From Macrocystis pyrifera (taxonomy: Eukaryota > Sar > Phaeophyceae > Laminariales > Laminariaceae): a stretch of DNA of 64,000 nucleotides. The notes below the pieces were generated by a model, which saw only the letters and a program-made list of their open reading frames with translations, was not told where the DNA came from and searched no databases. Position numbers and translations under genes: made by a program. This document shows positions 22,651 to 32,528 of the stretch, in pieces (the stretch's first letter is position 1; every line of letters starts with the position of its first letter). The stretch lies in contig JASSKH010000001.1 of the NCBI GenBank assembly GCA_031763025.1, positions 6,567,024 to 6,631,023 of the forward strand, given 5' to 3'.

Positions 22651-23320
22651 ACAGGAGGAGTAGAAGGGAAACCGCGGTAGAAGAGAGTAGCAGAGAGACC
22701 GCAGATAGGGTAGCAAGGTACCAGGCCGACTAATAGGTTGGACTTTTCTTTGCTACTCGTACCGCCAACTGCTGCGGCCGTTCGGTATGCATTTTGATTT
22801 TTTCCCTTCTTATCCTTATGAAAGAAGTATTACATAGTGGGTGGGTGACGAGCGTATTTTGGCCCACTCACTATTGCTCTTTTTACTTAGTTAAGTGTTC
22901 ACCGGGATGCATAGTCCCCTTTTTCCTTCTCGTATCTTTCCCCTTGCACGTCCCTTTTGGCTCATTCTCGGGGTAAGTATGTATGTGTCTGAGCTTTGGC
23001 TTCCCATTTTATTTATTTATTTGGGATTCTTCTCCTTTTCTTTTTCTTTTTCTTGTTCTTTTTCGGTTTGGTTTTTTCGTTGCTTCTCTTTCTTTATGGT
23101 GTATTTTGGTTGCTGGCGTATGTATGTATGTTGTGTCGGCCGCACCTAGTGCGAAGGCATGGTATTACGTAGGCTATTAATGCATTACGGTGTGTTATCT
23201 CTGTGTCGTAGTCTGTGACCACAGAGCTCGTATCTTTCTAGGGTGAAGAATCAGCACGGACACTGGGCTTGCTGGATGTCGACGAGTAGAAGAACGGTTT
23301 AATGTGAAGAACACACACAC
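22651..23320 (+). repeat. LINE-B 3' end, severely 5'-truncated, plus orientation
   Basis: Nearly identical, as an inverted copy, to 25784-26463. It starts inside the last 25 codons of the LINE-B ORF (RETAVEESSRETADRVARYQ), then has the stop, the whole 3' UTR of this subfamily, the tail core GTTTAATGTGAAGAA and a short AC repeat. The open frames inside (for example 22794-23180) are UTR sequence. With the minus-strand copy it forms a large inverted repeat around a 2.46-kb spacer. Confidence 0.85.
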
Positions 23321-24042
23321 GCACTTGTTTGTGCAGCAGTGTGACAGCTTTCCAATTCTTCTGCCTTTCCTTGTCTCTGGTGAGAGACGATCGTACGTAG
23401 TTGTTGATATATTACTATATATATGCGATGCTAGGCCTCCTGCGATGGTGGTCAACACGCCGGTGTATGAGCTTCACTGCGTGCTCTTGAGACTTCTGGC
23501 TCATTCGAAAGCTCTCGGCAAGAGCTTTCCGAGCTTTGTTCCAGATATTTAGGCTCAATTCCTGTAGATCCTGACGAACAGAAGCAAAACGCGCCTCAAA
23601 AATTGCTTTTAGATGCTTCCACCATACCAGGTACTCGAAAAAAACGAAAAGAAAACAGTGAGTCCGTCAGGGTTGTTGTTGTGTTCATCTAGAAAAACTG
23701 TATGTATTTCCTTCAAACCACACAAAAAAAAAACGTCAGGTTTACTGACAGGGACTGCTGTGTGTACGTTGTAATTCCGTGAGCAAGACTAGACAATGCA
23801 ATGCCATGTCATCGTACAGACTACAAATACACGACATACTAATTCTACTTACAACTGTAGAATAGGTTTGAAGTGCAGTGCACCATTGGTGGCGCGCCTC
23901 TTACGCATTACGGGCCTACCTGGCAAGAGTCGTGGTGTGCGTGCTGAGAGCTGAAGCTTCACCACAAACAGTTCAGGATGGTTTGAAGGCGCTGCTCAGC
24001 AATGCAGAAACTTGAACTGCGCCTGGTCAGATCTTGCACGGG
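23321..24042. other. No gene recognised
   Basis: Spacer inside the inverted repeat. Short frames only; no repeat that recurs in the window. Confidence 0.4.
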
Positions 24043-24172
24043 TAGTGGTGGGTGATGCTTTCTTGACAAGTTGGGGTTTTTTCTTAAATCAAGTGAAAGG
24101 TGGCCGAGGTTGGGGGGGGGGGGGGGGTCTAACAGGCACCCACTTCGTAGTTATATTTACCGGTGGTATATG

Positions 24173-25607
24173 TTGTTGTTGTTGTTGTTGTTGTTTTCTT
24201 TCACATTAAACCGTTCTTTCTACGCGTCGACATCCAGCACAACCAGTGTCCATGCCGATTCTTCAAACCTAGAGAGATACAAGTTCTGTGGTCACAAAGC
24301 TACGCCACAGATACTACGTTGCCACGTATGTAATGCAATGCCATGTCATCATACTGCGTACGACAGGCACGACATGGGCATTCCATGACCTAGAGAAACA
24401 AAAACGAAACAAAGAGAAAAAACAAAAACAAAAACAACGACAATTCGAAAGAGAAAAGAAACACAAAAAAGAAACAAAAATATACCTGGTTTTCACACAT
24501 TTTGTTTTCTTCACATTAAACCGTTCTTTCTACGCGTCGACATCCAGCACAACCAGTGTCCGTGCCGATTCTTCAAACCTAGAGAGATACAAGTTCTGTG
24601 GTCACAAAGCTACGCCACAGAGATACTACGTTGCCACGTATGTAATGCAATGCCATGTCATCATACTGCGTACGACAGGCACGACATACACATTCCATGA
24701 CCTAGAGAAACAAAAACGAAACAAAGAGAAAAAACAAAAACAAAAACAAAGACAATTCGAAAGAGAAAAGAAACAAAAAAGAAACTAAAATATACCTGGT
24801 ATATGTATATACTTCAGTATAGCAGCAAACTATCGTACACCCACGTAGGGGACGTGGCAGACACTTGAAAAGAACGAGCTGGAAAAAAAAAGAAAAAGAA
24901 GAAAACACCACTAGTCGCCAACAGAGTAAGACTAAGAACCAAGGTAAAAATAACAGTCAAACCAAACAGAGCACAAGGCATGCTCCAGGTAGCGGCAGCA
25001 TTTTATGGTACGAGTAGCACAGCCAGGGTCTCCCTGCTGGCCCGCCTGGTACGTCCAGCGTTCGTCAACTATGCCCGGCCCTTCGGCGTCAGACAGTACG
25101 AAACAAGCAGAGCAGGCTCGTCATCCACCCACGCCACACGACTCCTTCAATAAGGCTTATCAATCGAAGAAAGGAAGAGAAATGAAAATCACATAGGGTC
25201 ACCGCAAAGAAGACAATAAAATGAAATAAAAATAAACAAAAACAACAGGAAGACAAAGGAAGACCACGTTCGAACCAGCTGCACCAGTTGGTGGTACGAG
25301 TAGTATAGGCATGTTCTACTTCTTAGTCTGCCCGGTACCTGGCTACCCTATCTGCCATCTCCTTCCTACTTTCGTCCACTGCAGTTTCCCTGCTACTCCT
25401 CTTCCCCCCCCTCTCCGCATTCCCTTGGTCGGGTTTTCTGCTACTCCTCTTGTTGCCCCTCCTCCCCCCATTCCCTTGGACACCACCCACGGCGGATGCG
25501 CGGCGCTGCCTGCTCAGCTCAGCCTCAGCCTCGTGCCACCTCACCATGAACCGTTCGGCTGCTTCCAGGATCCCCCGGTACCACTTCCCCGCCCTTTTGG
25601 CAGCAGT
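24173..25607 (-). mobile_element. LINE-B insertion 1, 5'-truncated, with duplicated tail
   Basis: Reads right to left. The 5' end at 25607 lies in the C-terminal coding part (GKWYRGILEAAERFMVRWHE through DRVARYRAD, stop near 25323). It is followed by the pyrimidine-rich 3' UTR and the tail core with ACATTAAACCG on the plus strand. The 3' end at 24173 is an (ACA)n run (TGT on plus). The final 300 bp is present twice in tandem (about 24196-24504 and 24505-24805). It can make no protein. Filled versus empty site fixes both ends. Confidence 0.85.
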
Positions 25608-25783
25608 AGCATCCTCTCGCTGCTGTAAATATCGACGAAAGATATACATATATTATACCTGGTACCACGGATTATCTATTATTAAAGAACCTAATATATT
25701 ATGATAGATAGAACTTCTGGATATGCTGATCAGAGAACACGATGTGCGTGTGATATTCATAACTTCTTGGTCGGCCGATTACA

Positions 25784-28700
25784 GTGTGTGTGTGTGTGTG
25801 TTCTTCACATTAAACCGTTCTTCTACTCGTCGACATCCAGCAAGCCCAGTGTCCGTGCTGATTCTTCACCCCCTAGAAAGATACGAGCTCTGTGGTCACA
25901 GACTACGACACAGAGATAACACACCGTAATGCATTAATAGCCTACGTAATACCATGCCTTCGCACTAGGTGCGGCCGACACAACATACATACATACGCCA
26001 GCAACCAAAATACACCATAAAGAAAGAGAAGCAACGAAAAAACCAAACCGAAAAAGAACAAGAAAAAGAAAAAGAAAAGGAGAAGAATCCCAAATAAATA
26101 AATAGAATGGGAAGCCAAAGCTCAGACACATACATACTTACCCCGAGCATGAGCCAAAAGGGACGTGCAAGGGGAAAGATACGAGAAGGAAAAAGGGGAC
26201 TATGCATCCCGGTGAACACTTAACTAAGTAAAAAGAGCAATAGTGAGTGGGCCAAAATACGCTCGTCACCCACCCACTATGTAGTACTTCTTTCATAAGG
26301 ATAAGAAGGGAAAAAATCAAAATGCATACCGAACGGCCGCAGCAGTTGGCGGTACGAGTAGCAAAGAAACGTCCAACCTATTAGTCGGCCTGGTACCTTG
26401 CTACCCTATCTGCGGTCTCTCTGCTACTCTCTTCTACCGCGGTTTCCCTTCTACTCCTCCTGTTCCCCCCCCTGCCCCTATACACTTGTACGGTGTTCCC
26501 TCTACCCCTCCTGCTGTTACCCCTCCCCCCATTCCCTCTAACACTACCTGCAGCGGATGCACGGCGCTGTCTACTCAGCTTTGCCTCAGCCTCGTGCCAC
26601 CTGCCCATGAACTGTTCAGCTGCTTCGAGGATTCCCCGGTACCACTTTCCCGTCTGTTTTGCTGCAGTGGGCCACAGTGCGGTCCCAACTCCAAAGACTA
26701 AGGGGGAGTCTTCCGTTGATCCCTCTGAGGCTTTGAACACTCTAAGGTCCTCAGCAATTGCCCTAGGCCAAGTCTTAGGCTGCCCGCCTGGTTTCGGGCT
26801 CCCCCCACCAGCGATCGTCCCGAACATCAACCGACTGGGCAATCGCCCCTCGTGTTGCCGCACCACAGCCCCCGCAAAGAAGAGTCACCGTTTACGGATG
26901 GTCGTTTCGATACTTTCGCATCGTGTTATCCTGAGCGCCTTCGCATACGAGAGGGTGGTGTGGTCGGTGCGTAATCGGCGCTGGAAACCAATGACTCGCA
27001 GAAGGACTTCGTGGTGGGCTGATCGAAGCTTGGCGAAGTGGTCCGCATTGAGGGTCCACGTCACGCAACCGTACAGCAAGGTCTCAATCACCTCGGCCTT
27101 CAGCATCCGGACTTTCAGACTAAGCGGTGCGTTCGTCCTATCGTACAGTTCCGGACCATACCGTTTGAGGCATGCCCGCATCAGACGGATTCGTCGCTCG
27201 ATTTCGAAGGAGAGGTCAGCGTTCTCGTGGATAATGCCTCCTAGGTACAAAAACTGGGTCGTCTGTTTATACTTTTGGCCTGCAGCTTCGATCGCGAGCG
27301 GTGAGGTGGTAAACGTCTGATCCGGTGTTCGTAGGAGCATCGTCTCTGTCTTCTTCTCGGATACCGTGAGACCTACTGCTTCGAAGACAGTCACGATGAC
27401 TGTCATCATTCTCGCAAGGCCTTCCGCCGACTTCGAGACTATTCCTGCATCGTCTGCATACAACATGCCCCACACAGCCCTTTGCACGCATGCCAACGGT
27501 TCCTCTTTTCCGACAACCCTGTCCTCTTCGAGATGAACCAAATCCCTTACGATGCATTCGTCTTTGCTGAAGCGTACCAGCACGATGTGTATCGCAGCGG
27601 CGAAGAACACGTTGAACAGTAACGGCGATAGTACGCAGCCTTGCCGCAGTCCCTGGGTTACATTGAACCAGTCCGAGTGTTCACCGTCATCCACACGCAC
27701 GCGAGCCCGCATGCCTTCGTGAAAATTGCGAATGATTGTGAGCATCTTGGTTGGTACACCAAGGCGTGTGAGTACCTCCCACAACAGTTCTCGGTCGACA
27801 GAGTCGTACGCTTTCTGCAAGTCGATAAAGCACATGTACAGGGGGATTTTCTTCTGCCGCCCGAGCTGCTGCAACCGGCGCACGACAAACAGCATATCGA
27901 CTGTTGACCGTGCGGGGCGGAAGCCACACTGTTCTTCAGGGAGTATATGCTCGGTCTCGCAGTAGCTGCTAAGACGGGACGCAACGATTTTCAGCAACAC
28001 CTTGCCTGCGTGAGCAACAAGCGAAATACCTCTGTAGTTGTTGCAATCAGTTCTATCCTTCTTTTTATGAAGGGTTTTTATGATCGCATCTTTCCATTGC
28101 TGGGGGACTTCTCCCGTTACCCAAACGTTAACAAGGATACTGTGAAAATACTGCACGAAAGCGGGGTGGTCAAGTTTCAGTACTTCGACCGGGAGACCAT
28201 CTGGTCCAACGGCTTTCCAGTTTGACATACCCTTCACTGCTTCCATCATCTCGTCAATGGATGGTTCATTTCCAAGGGATAGTTTCAGCGGTCGTGGTGG
28301 CACTAGGTCGATGATCGTGGGGTCAAGTTTCAGCGATTTCGTGTTCAATAGTTTGTGGTAGTGCCCCGCCCATCTTTCACGAATTCGCGCTTGATCTCGC
28401 AACAGCGTGCCATCCTCGTCCATGATAAACTGTTCACTCCTCGCTTTCGTACCTTGCAACCCTACCGTACTCTTCAGGTGCTTGTAGAACCCTCGTTGAT
28501 CGGAACTCGCGAGGAATTTCTCGGTTTCAGCGAGGTACTCTTCAAAATACGCATTGACTCCTGCGGCGACCACTTCCTGCAGATTCGCACAGGCGGATCT
28601 CAACTTCTTCCACGCTGTACTATCTCGGGGGTAGACACGCAGGAGCTGTCTCGCATCCTCCCTCGCTGTCCATGCTACTTTGAAAGCGGCCACCGTTTCG

Positions 28701-28834
28701 GGGGTCTCACACCAACCGTTTCGGTGGTGGCGACGTGGTGGAGGTGGCACCTCTTTCTCAACAGCATTCATGACAGTTGTGGTGAAAAACTCAACCATGC
28801 CAGACGTGTTACGAGGCTGGGTAGGTTGGTTAAG
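25784..28834 (-). mobile_element. LINE-B insertion 2 (longest copy), lacking the endonuclease
   Basis: 3,051 bp, ends fixed by comparison with the empty unit. The 3' end at 25784 is an AC repeat following the tail core. The 3' UTR (25784-26380) differs from that of insertion 1 and matches 22651-23320, so at least two LINE-B subfamilies exist. The 5' end is cut inside the protein, upstream of the RT domain, so no endonuclease is encoded. Confidence 0.85.
26381..28834 (-). pseudogene. LINE-B reverse transcriptase polyprotein with one nonsense codon
   Basis: Would copy the element RNA onto nicked target DNA. A long frame begins with ATG at 28891, but its first 19 codons belong to the duplicated unit; LINE sequence starts at [12 protein letters not shown]. 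Counting from that [15 protein letters not shown] near 228, [17 protein letters not shown] near 285, [10 protein letters not shown] near 321, [12 protein letters not shown] near 355 (motif A Asp 357), [11 protein letters not shown] near 413, YADD at 478-481, [13 protein letters not shown] near 555. The catalytic residues are intact. TGA at 26885-26887 replaces an Arg codon seen in other copies (IRKRRLFFAG). The same frame then continues to TADRVARYQAD and the stop at 26381. Confidence 0.85.
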
Positions 28835-29573
28835 TACGCGTCGTGCGTGCGTATGCACACAAACCCGTTGAAATTGCACTGGGTAGAGCATACGCGCATC
28901 ATGGTGCTGCCCTGGCGCCCTGACAGTTAGTAGTGGGGGCGGGGCACGACGCGCACGCCAAGTACGTGTGTATATTTTTCTAATAGACCAAACGTCAGGC
29001 CGTTGCGTACGCGGTTCGATTCCGAGTTCCGAGCTTCCATTTTTTCGTTTTTCGATCCCTTCACATGTTCAAAGAAAACGTCCGCTTATTATGCAGTCCG
29101 AATATGCAAAAATCTTACCAGAGTTTTTTCGATTTGAAAAACTGATGGCCCAAGTAAGGCCCTAGCCTTTAAGCCATGCCAGAAAAAGGGTCTAATCTAG
29201 TGTTTCTCAAACAGTCGTGCCTGAACTACCGTTTTCGTGCCTGGTTTGCCTCTTTTTTGCCCGGCACGGGTCAGGCACGCTCACAGACATTTAAGGCATA
29301 ATCAAAGAACACCGTTCGTTATACATAGCCTGGAACGCCCGAATTCTATATTTGTAGGGTCCCCGTAGCCCGTAGCAGCCACACAGCCCACAGCCCATAG
29401 CCCACAGCTTTGACCACGGAAACTCTCCTATTATGATGTAAAATAACAGGCCGGACGAAATTAAATTAAACTGGCGCGACACGCAATTAAATTAAATTGG
29501 CGCGAAGCGCCAACAACGAGGGAGCAAAGCGACCAAAGATTTTCTTGCCGACAGGAGATTTGTTTTTGTCGTA

Positions 29574-30610
29574 TAGTGGTGGGTGATGCTTTCTTGACAA
29601 GTTGGGGTTTTTTCTTAAATCAAGTGAAGGGTGGCCGAGGTTGGGGGGGGGTTCTAACAGGCACCCACTTCGTAGTTATATTTACCGGTGGTATATGTAG
29701 CATCCTCTCTCTGCTATATATATCGACGAAAGATACACATATATTATACCTGGTACCACGGATTATCTATTATTAAAGAACCTAATATATTATGATAGAT
29801 AGAACTTCTGGATATGCTGATCAGAGAACACGATGTGCGTGTGATATTCGTAACTTCTTGGTCGGCCGATTACATTACGCGTCGTGCGTGCGTATGCACA
29901 CAAACCCGTTGAAATTGCACTGGGTAGAGCATACGCGCATCATGGTGCTGCCCTGGCGCCCTGACAGTTAGTAGTGGGGGCGGGGCACGACGCGCACGCC
30001 ATGTACGTGTGTATATTTTTCTAATAGACCAAACGTCAGGCCGTTGCGTACGCGGTTCGATTCCGAGTTCCGAGCTTCCATTTTTTCGTTTTTTCGATCC
30101 CTTCAAAGAAAACGTCCGCTTATTATGCAGTCCGAATATGCAAAAATCTTACCAGAGTTTTTTCGATTTGAAAAAGTGATGGCCCAAGTAAGGCCCTAGC
30201 CTTTAAGCCATGCCTGAAAAAGGGTCTAATCTAGTGTTTCTCTAACAGTCGTGCCTGAACTACTGTTTTCGTGCCTGCTTTGCCTCTTTTTTGCCCGGCA
30301 CGGGTCAGGCACGCTCACAGACATTTAAGGCATAATCAAAGAACACCGTTCGTTATACATAGCCTGGAACGCCCGAATTCTATATTTGTAGGGTCCCCGT
30401 AGCCCGTAGCAGCCACACAGCCCACAGCCCATAGCCCACAGCTTTGACCACGGAAACTCTCCTATTATGATGTAAAATAACAGGCCGGACGCAATTAAAT
30501 TAAATTGGCGCGACACGCAACTAAATGAAATTGGCGCGAAGCGCCAACAACGAGGGAGCAAAGCGACCAAAGATTTTCTTGCCGACAGGAGATTTGTTTT
30601 TGTCGTATAG
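29574..30610. repeat. Tandem unit copy 2, empty of insertions
   Basis: 1,037 bp continuous sequence. The positions that correspond to the LINE-B insertions are 29698/29699 and about 29875. Its right 735 bp is a near-identical copy of 28835-29576, with small indels and substitutions. It contains a promoter-like box-B word GGTTCGATTCC (also in copy 1) and the hairpin at 30531-30547. Confidence 0.9.
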
Positions 30611-30790
30611 CAGTGGGTGCAGGCTTCCTCTGTCTGTAACTAAAGTTGTGTTTTTGTAATACTGATTGCGAGAGCTGTACCTGACCGATTTCCACACACT
30701 CGACCTTTACAGAAGCGGTCGATCGTGGGCTAACGCGTGGAACTTGTTTCGCTGCTCAAGTCGTCTCGAGTTGGTCCTTGTCGGGGTACT
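30531..30790 (+). repeat. Dispersed repeat, second copy at 12214-12450
   Basis: Shares the ordered blocks described for 12214-12450. It crosses the right edge of the tandem unit at 30610: its first 80 bp also occur in copy 1, where the repeat is cut at 29576. So the tandem duplication broke an existing repeat. Confidence 0.6.
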
Positions 30791-31428
30791 GCTATGGTCT
30801 TGGTGATGTTTTGGGGGCGGGACTATTTCGTTTGTTATTTGACTTCCTTTACTGTGAACGCAGACGGCCTACGGCATGTAACAGACAAAGTCGCTTTCTC
30901 TATCGATCTACTGGTATTGTTATTGCCCTCGATGAAATGCATTCGAGCGCTGTTCTCAGTTTTCTTGTCTCTTTTTTTGTGAAGTCGCAGGTGAAGTTGT
31001 TGAGAGTAACGGGAAAGGCCAGTCGGGACCACAGACGGAACCCCAGAGTGGTGTGTTTGGCTCAGGCAGAGCGTCTACTTGTTGACTATCGGTACCACTT
31101 GTTATAGTACTCGGCGGGGACATATATCCAGCAGCAGCACACGAAGACAGCACGAGCACCCGCACCAGTACCACAGCAATGGGATCGATATATAGATACA
31201 ACTATAATTACGATTTTTGAGGTCGTTGTCACTTGCTAGCTCTTGGCAGACAGACCGACTGACAGACAGCTCTTTGCAAACAGCCCTTCTTCTTTGAAAC
31301 AGCCGAACAGCCAAACAGCCAAACAACCTTTCTTCTTTCTTCGCAAACTGCAACCAATAGACAGCTCTTCGCACAACGCCTAGGAGAGGCGTCTCGCCTT
31401 CGACGAACGGCATCTAGATGCAGCTGTA
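30791..31428. other. No gene recognised
   Basis: Contains short direct repeats of CAGACAG and CAAACAGCC at 31240-31330. No coding sequence or known repeat. Confidence 0.4.
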
Positions 31429-31801
31429 GGCGGCCAAGCTGCTTGCTGCTGTCGGTGGCGAACCTGCTGGTGCTGCAACCCCCGCATCTCCCTTCTCCAC
31501 GCCCCCTAAGCTCACCTCCCCCTCGTCGAGAGGCGCGAGGTCCTCGCCCTCTGGCAAGAGAGCGGCAACGACAAAGACCGACCTGGTGCCGACTGTTGTT
31601 TGCGACCGGTGCACGGATCTGCACTTACTTACTTGCCCAAGAACTCCGCGCCTGGTGGCAAAAACGTGGCCTTCGCCACCTGCGAGGGTCTCATGTGCGA
31701 TGGTGGCGGGATCATCCTGTATTGGGCAACCAACTGCGAGTTATGTGCTCGCCCGATCAAGGAAGGGACTGTCTCGTACTCCCTCGAGACTGCTGACAGT
31801 G
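31429..31801 (+). pseudogene. Candidate exon with Cys-pair motifs, frame uncertain
   Basis: A possible acceptor (GCAGCTGTAG) ends at 31428 and a strong donor-like GTGAGT begins at 31802. The first frame encodes a Ser/Pro-rich stretch (FSTPPKLTSPSSRGARSS), then a Lys/Thr segment and VVCDRCTDLHLLTC. The better continuation, NVAFATCEGLMCDGGG and NCELCARPIKEG, lies in another frame, so an indel near 31630 seems to break it. Repeated C-x2-C pairs suggest a zinc-binding domain, but I recognise no family. It may be chance or a decayed gene. A partner exon was not found; 34430-34560 has a weak basic frame (KDGDVIIKRKKTPFHF). Confidence 0.25.
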
Positions 31802-32039
31802 GTGAGTGTCTTGGGTCTATTGTTGAATGCTGTCTGTTGCCAGTACGTTTTTTTTTGGGGTTTTCAATTGCCTTTTTGCATACAAACCTACCTCAAAGCG
31901 TTTATTATTTTTTGGACTCATCCATGCTCGTTCTTTCCCCTTCGTGCGTTGCGTCGGCTCCTCTTACACAGTGCACGCGAACGCGCACATGCACAACTGT
32001 TTGCCGGACGTGAACGAAGGAACGAAGGATTCAGCTGTC

Positions 32040-32154
32040 GCCGTCACCGCTGCACCGAACGATGTGAGTGCTGCTGCTACTGTGGTGCATTTTCGGTGCG
32101 CACGATTTCCATGTGTACATGTTTTGGTGACCCTACGTACCCCCTTTTCGTTTC

Positions 32155-32247
<93 letters not shown>

Positions 32248-32478
32248 CTGCGCTGTCACGCCACGCCATGAGTGCTGCTGCTGTGCACCTGCTGCTCCTG
32301 TGCACTTGCTGCTGCTGTGCACTTACTGCTGCTGTAGTGCTGCTGCGTTGTTGCCGTGCGTCATGCTGGAAGTGTACATATTTTCGGATCGTCAATAAAA
32401 TTCCGTAGGTTTCGCGATGGCGGCATACTATTAATAGGGTACATGATGCTTTTTTTCTTCCATATTTTCATATCGTTG

Positions 32479-32528
<50 letters not shown>

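Larger units (their letters stand above)
24043..29576. repeat. Tandem unit copy 1, interrupted by two LINE-B insertions
   Basis: Three pieces, 24043-24172, 25608-25783 and 28835-29576, joined end to end equal the uninterrupted unit at 29574-30610. Everything between the pieces is LINE-B. The only losses at the joins are zero to one base. No target-site duplication is visible at either insertion. The unit has no coding sequence; its right part holds a TTGGCGCGAAGCGCCAA hairpin (29497-29513). Confidence 0.9.

Noticed and set aside
22794-23180. Hydrophobic proteins encoded at 22794-23180 and, inverted, at 25934-26320
   Set aside because: Both are the same LINE-B 3' UTR; the frames lie after the ORF stop and read pyrimidine-rich sequence.
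31586-32408. Long poly-Leu, poly-Ala and poly-Ser reading frames
   Set aside because: All come from the (CTG)n run read in different frames on both strands; flanking codons are satellite sequence.
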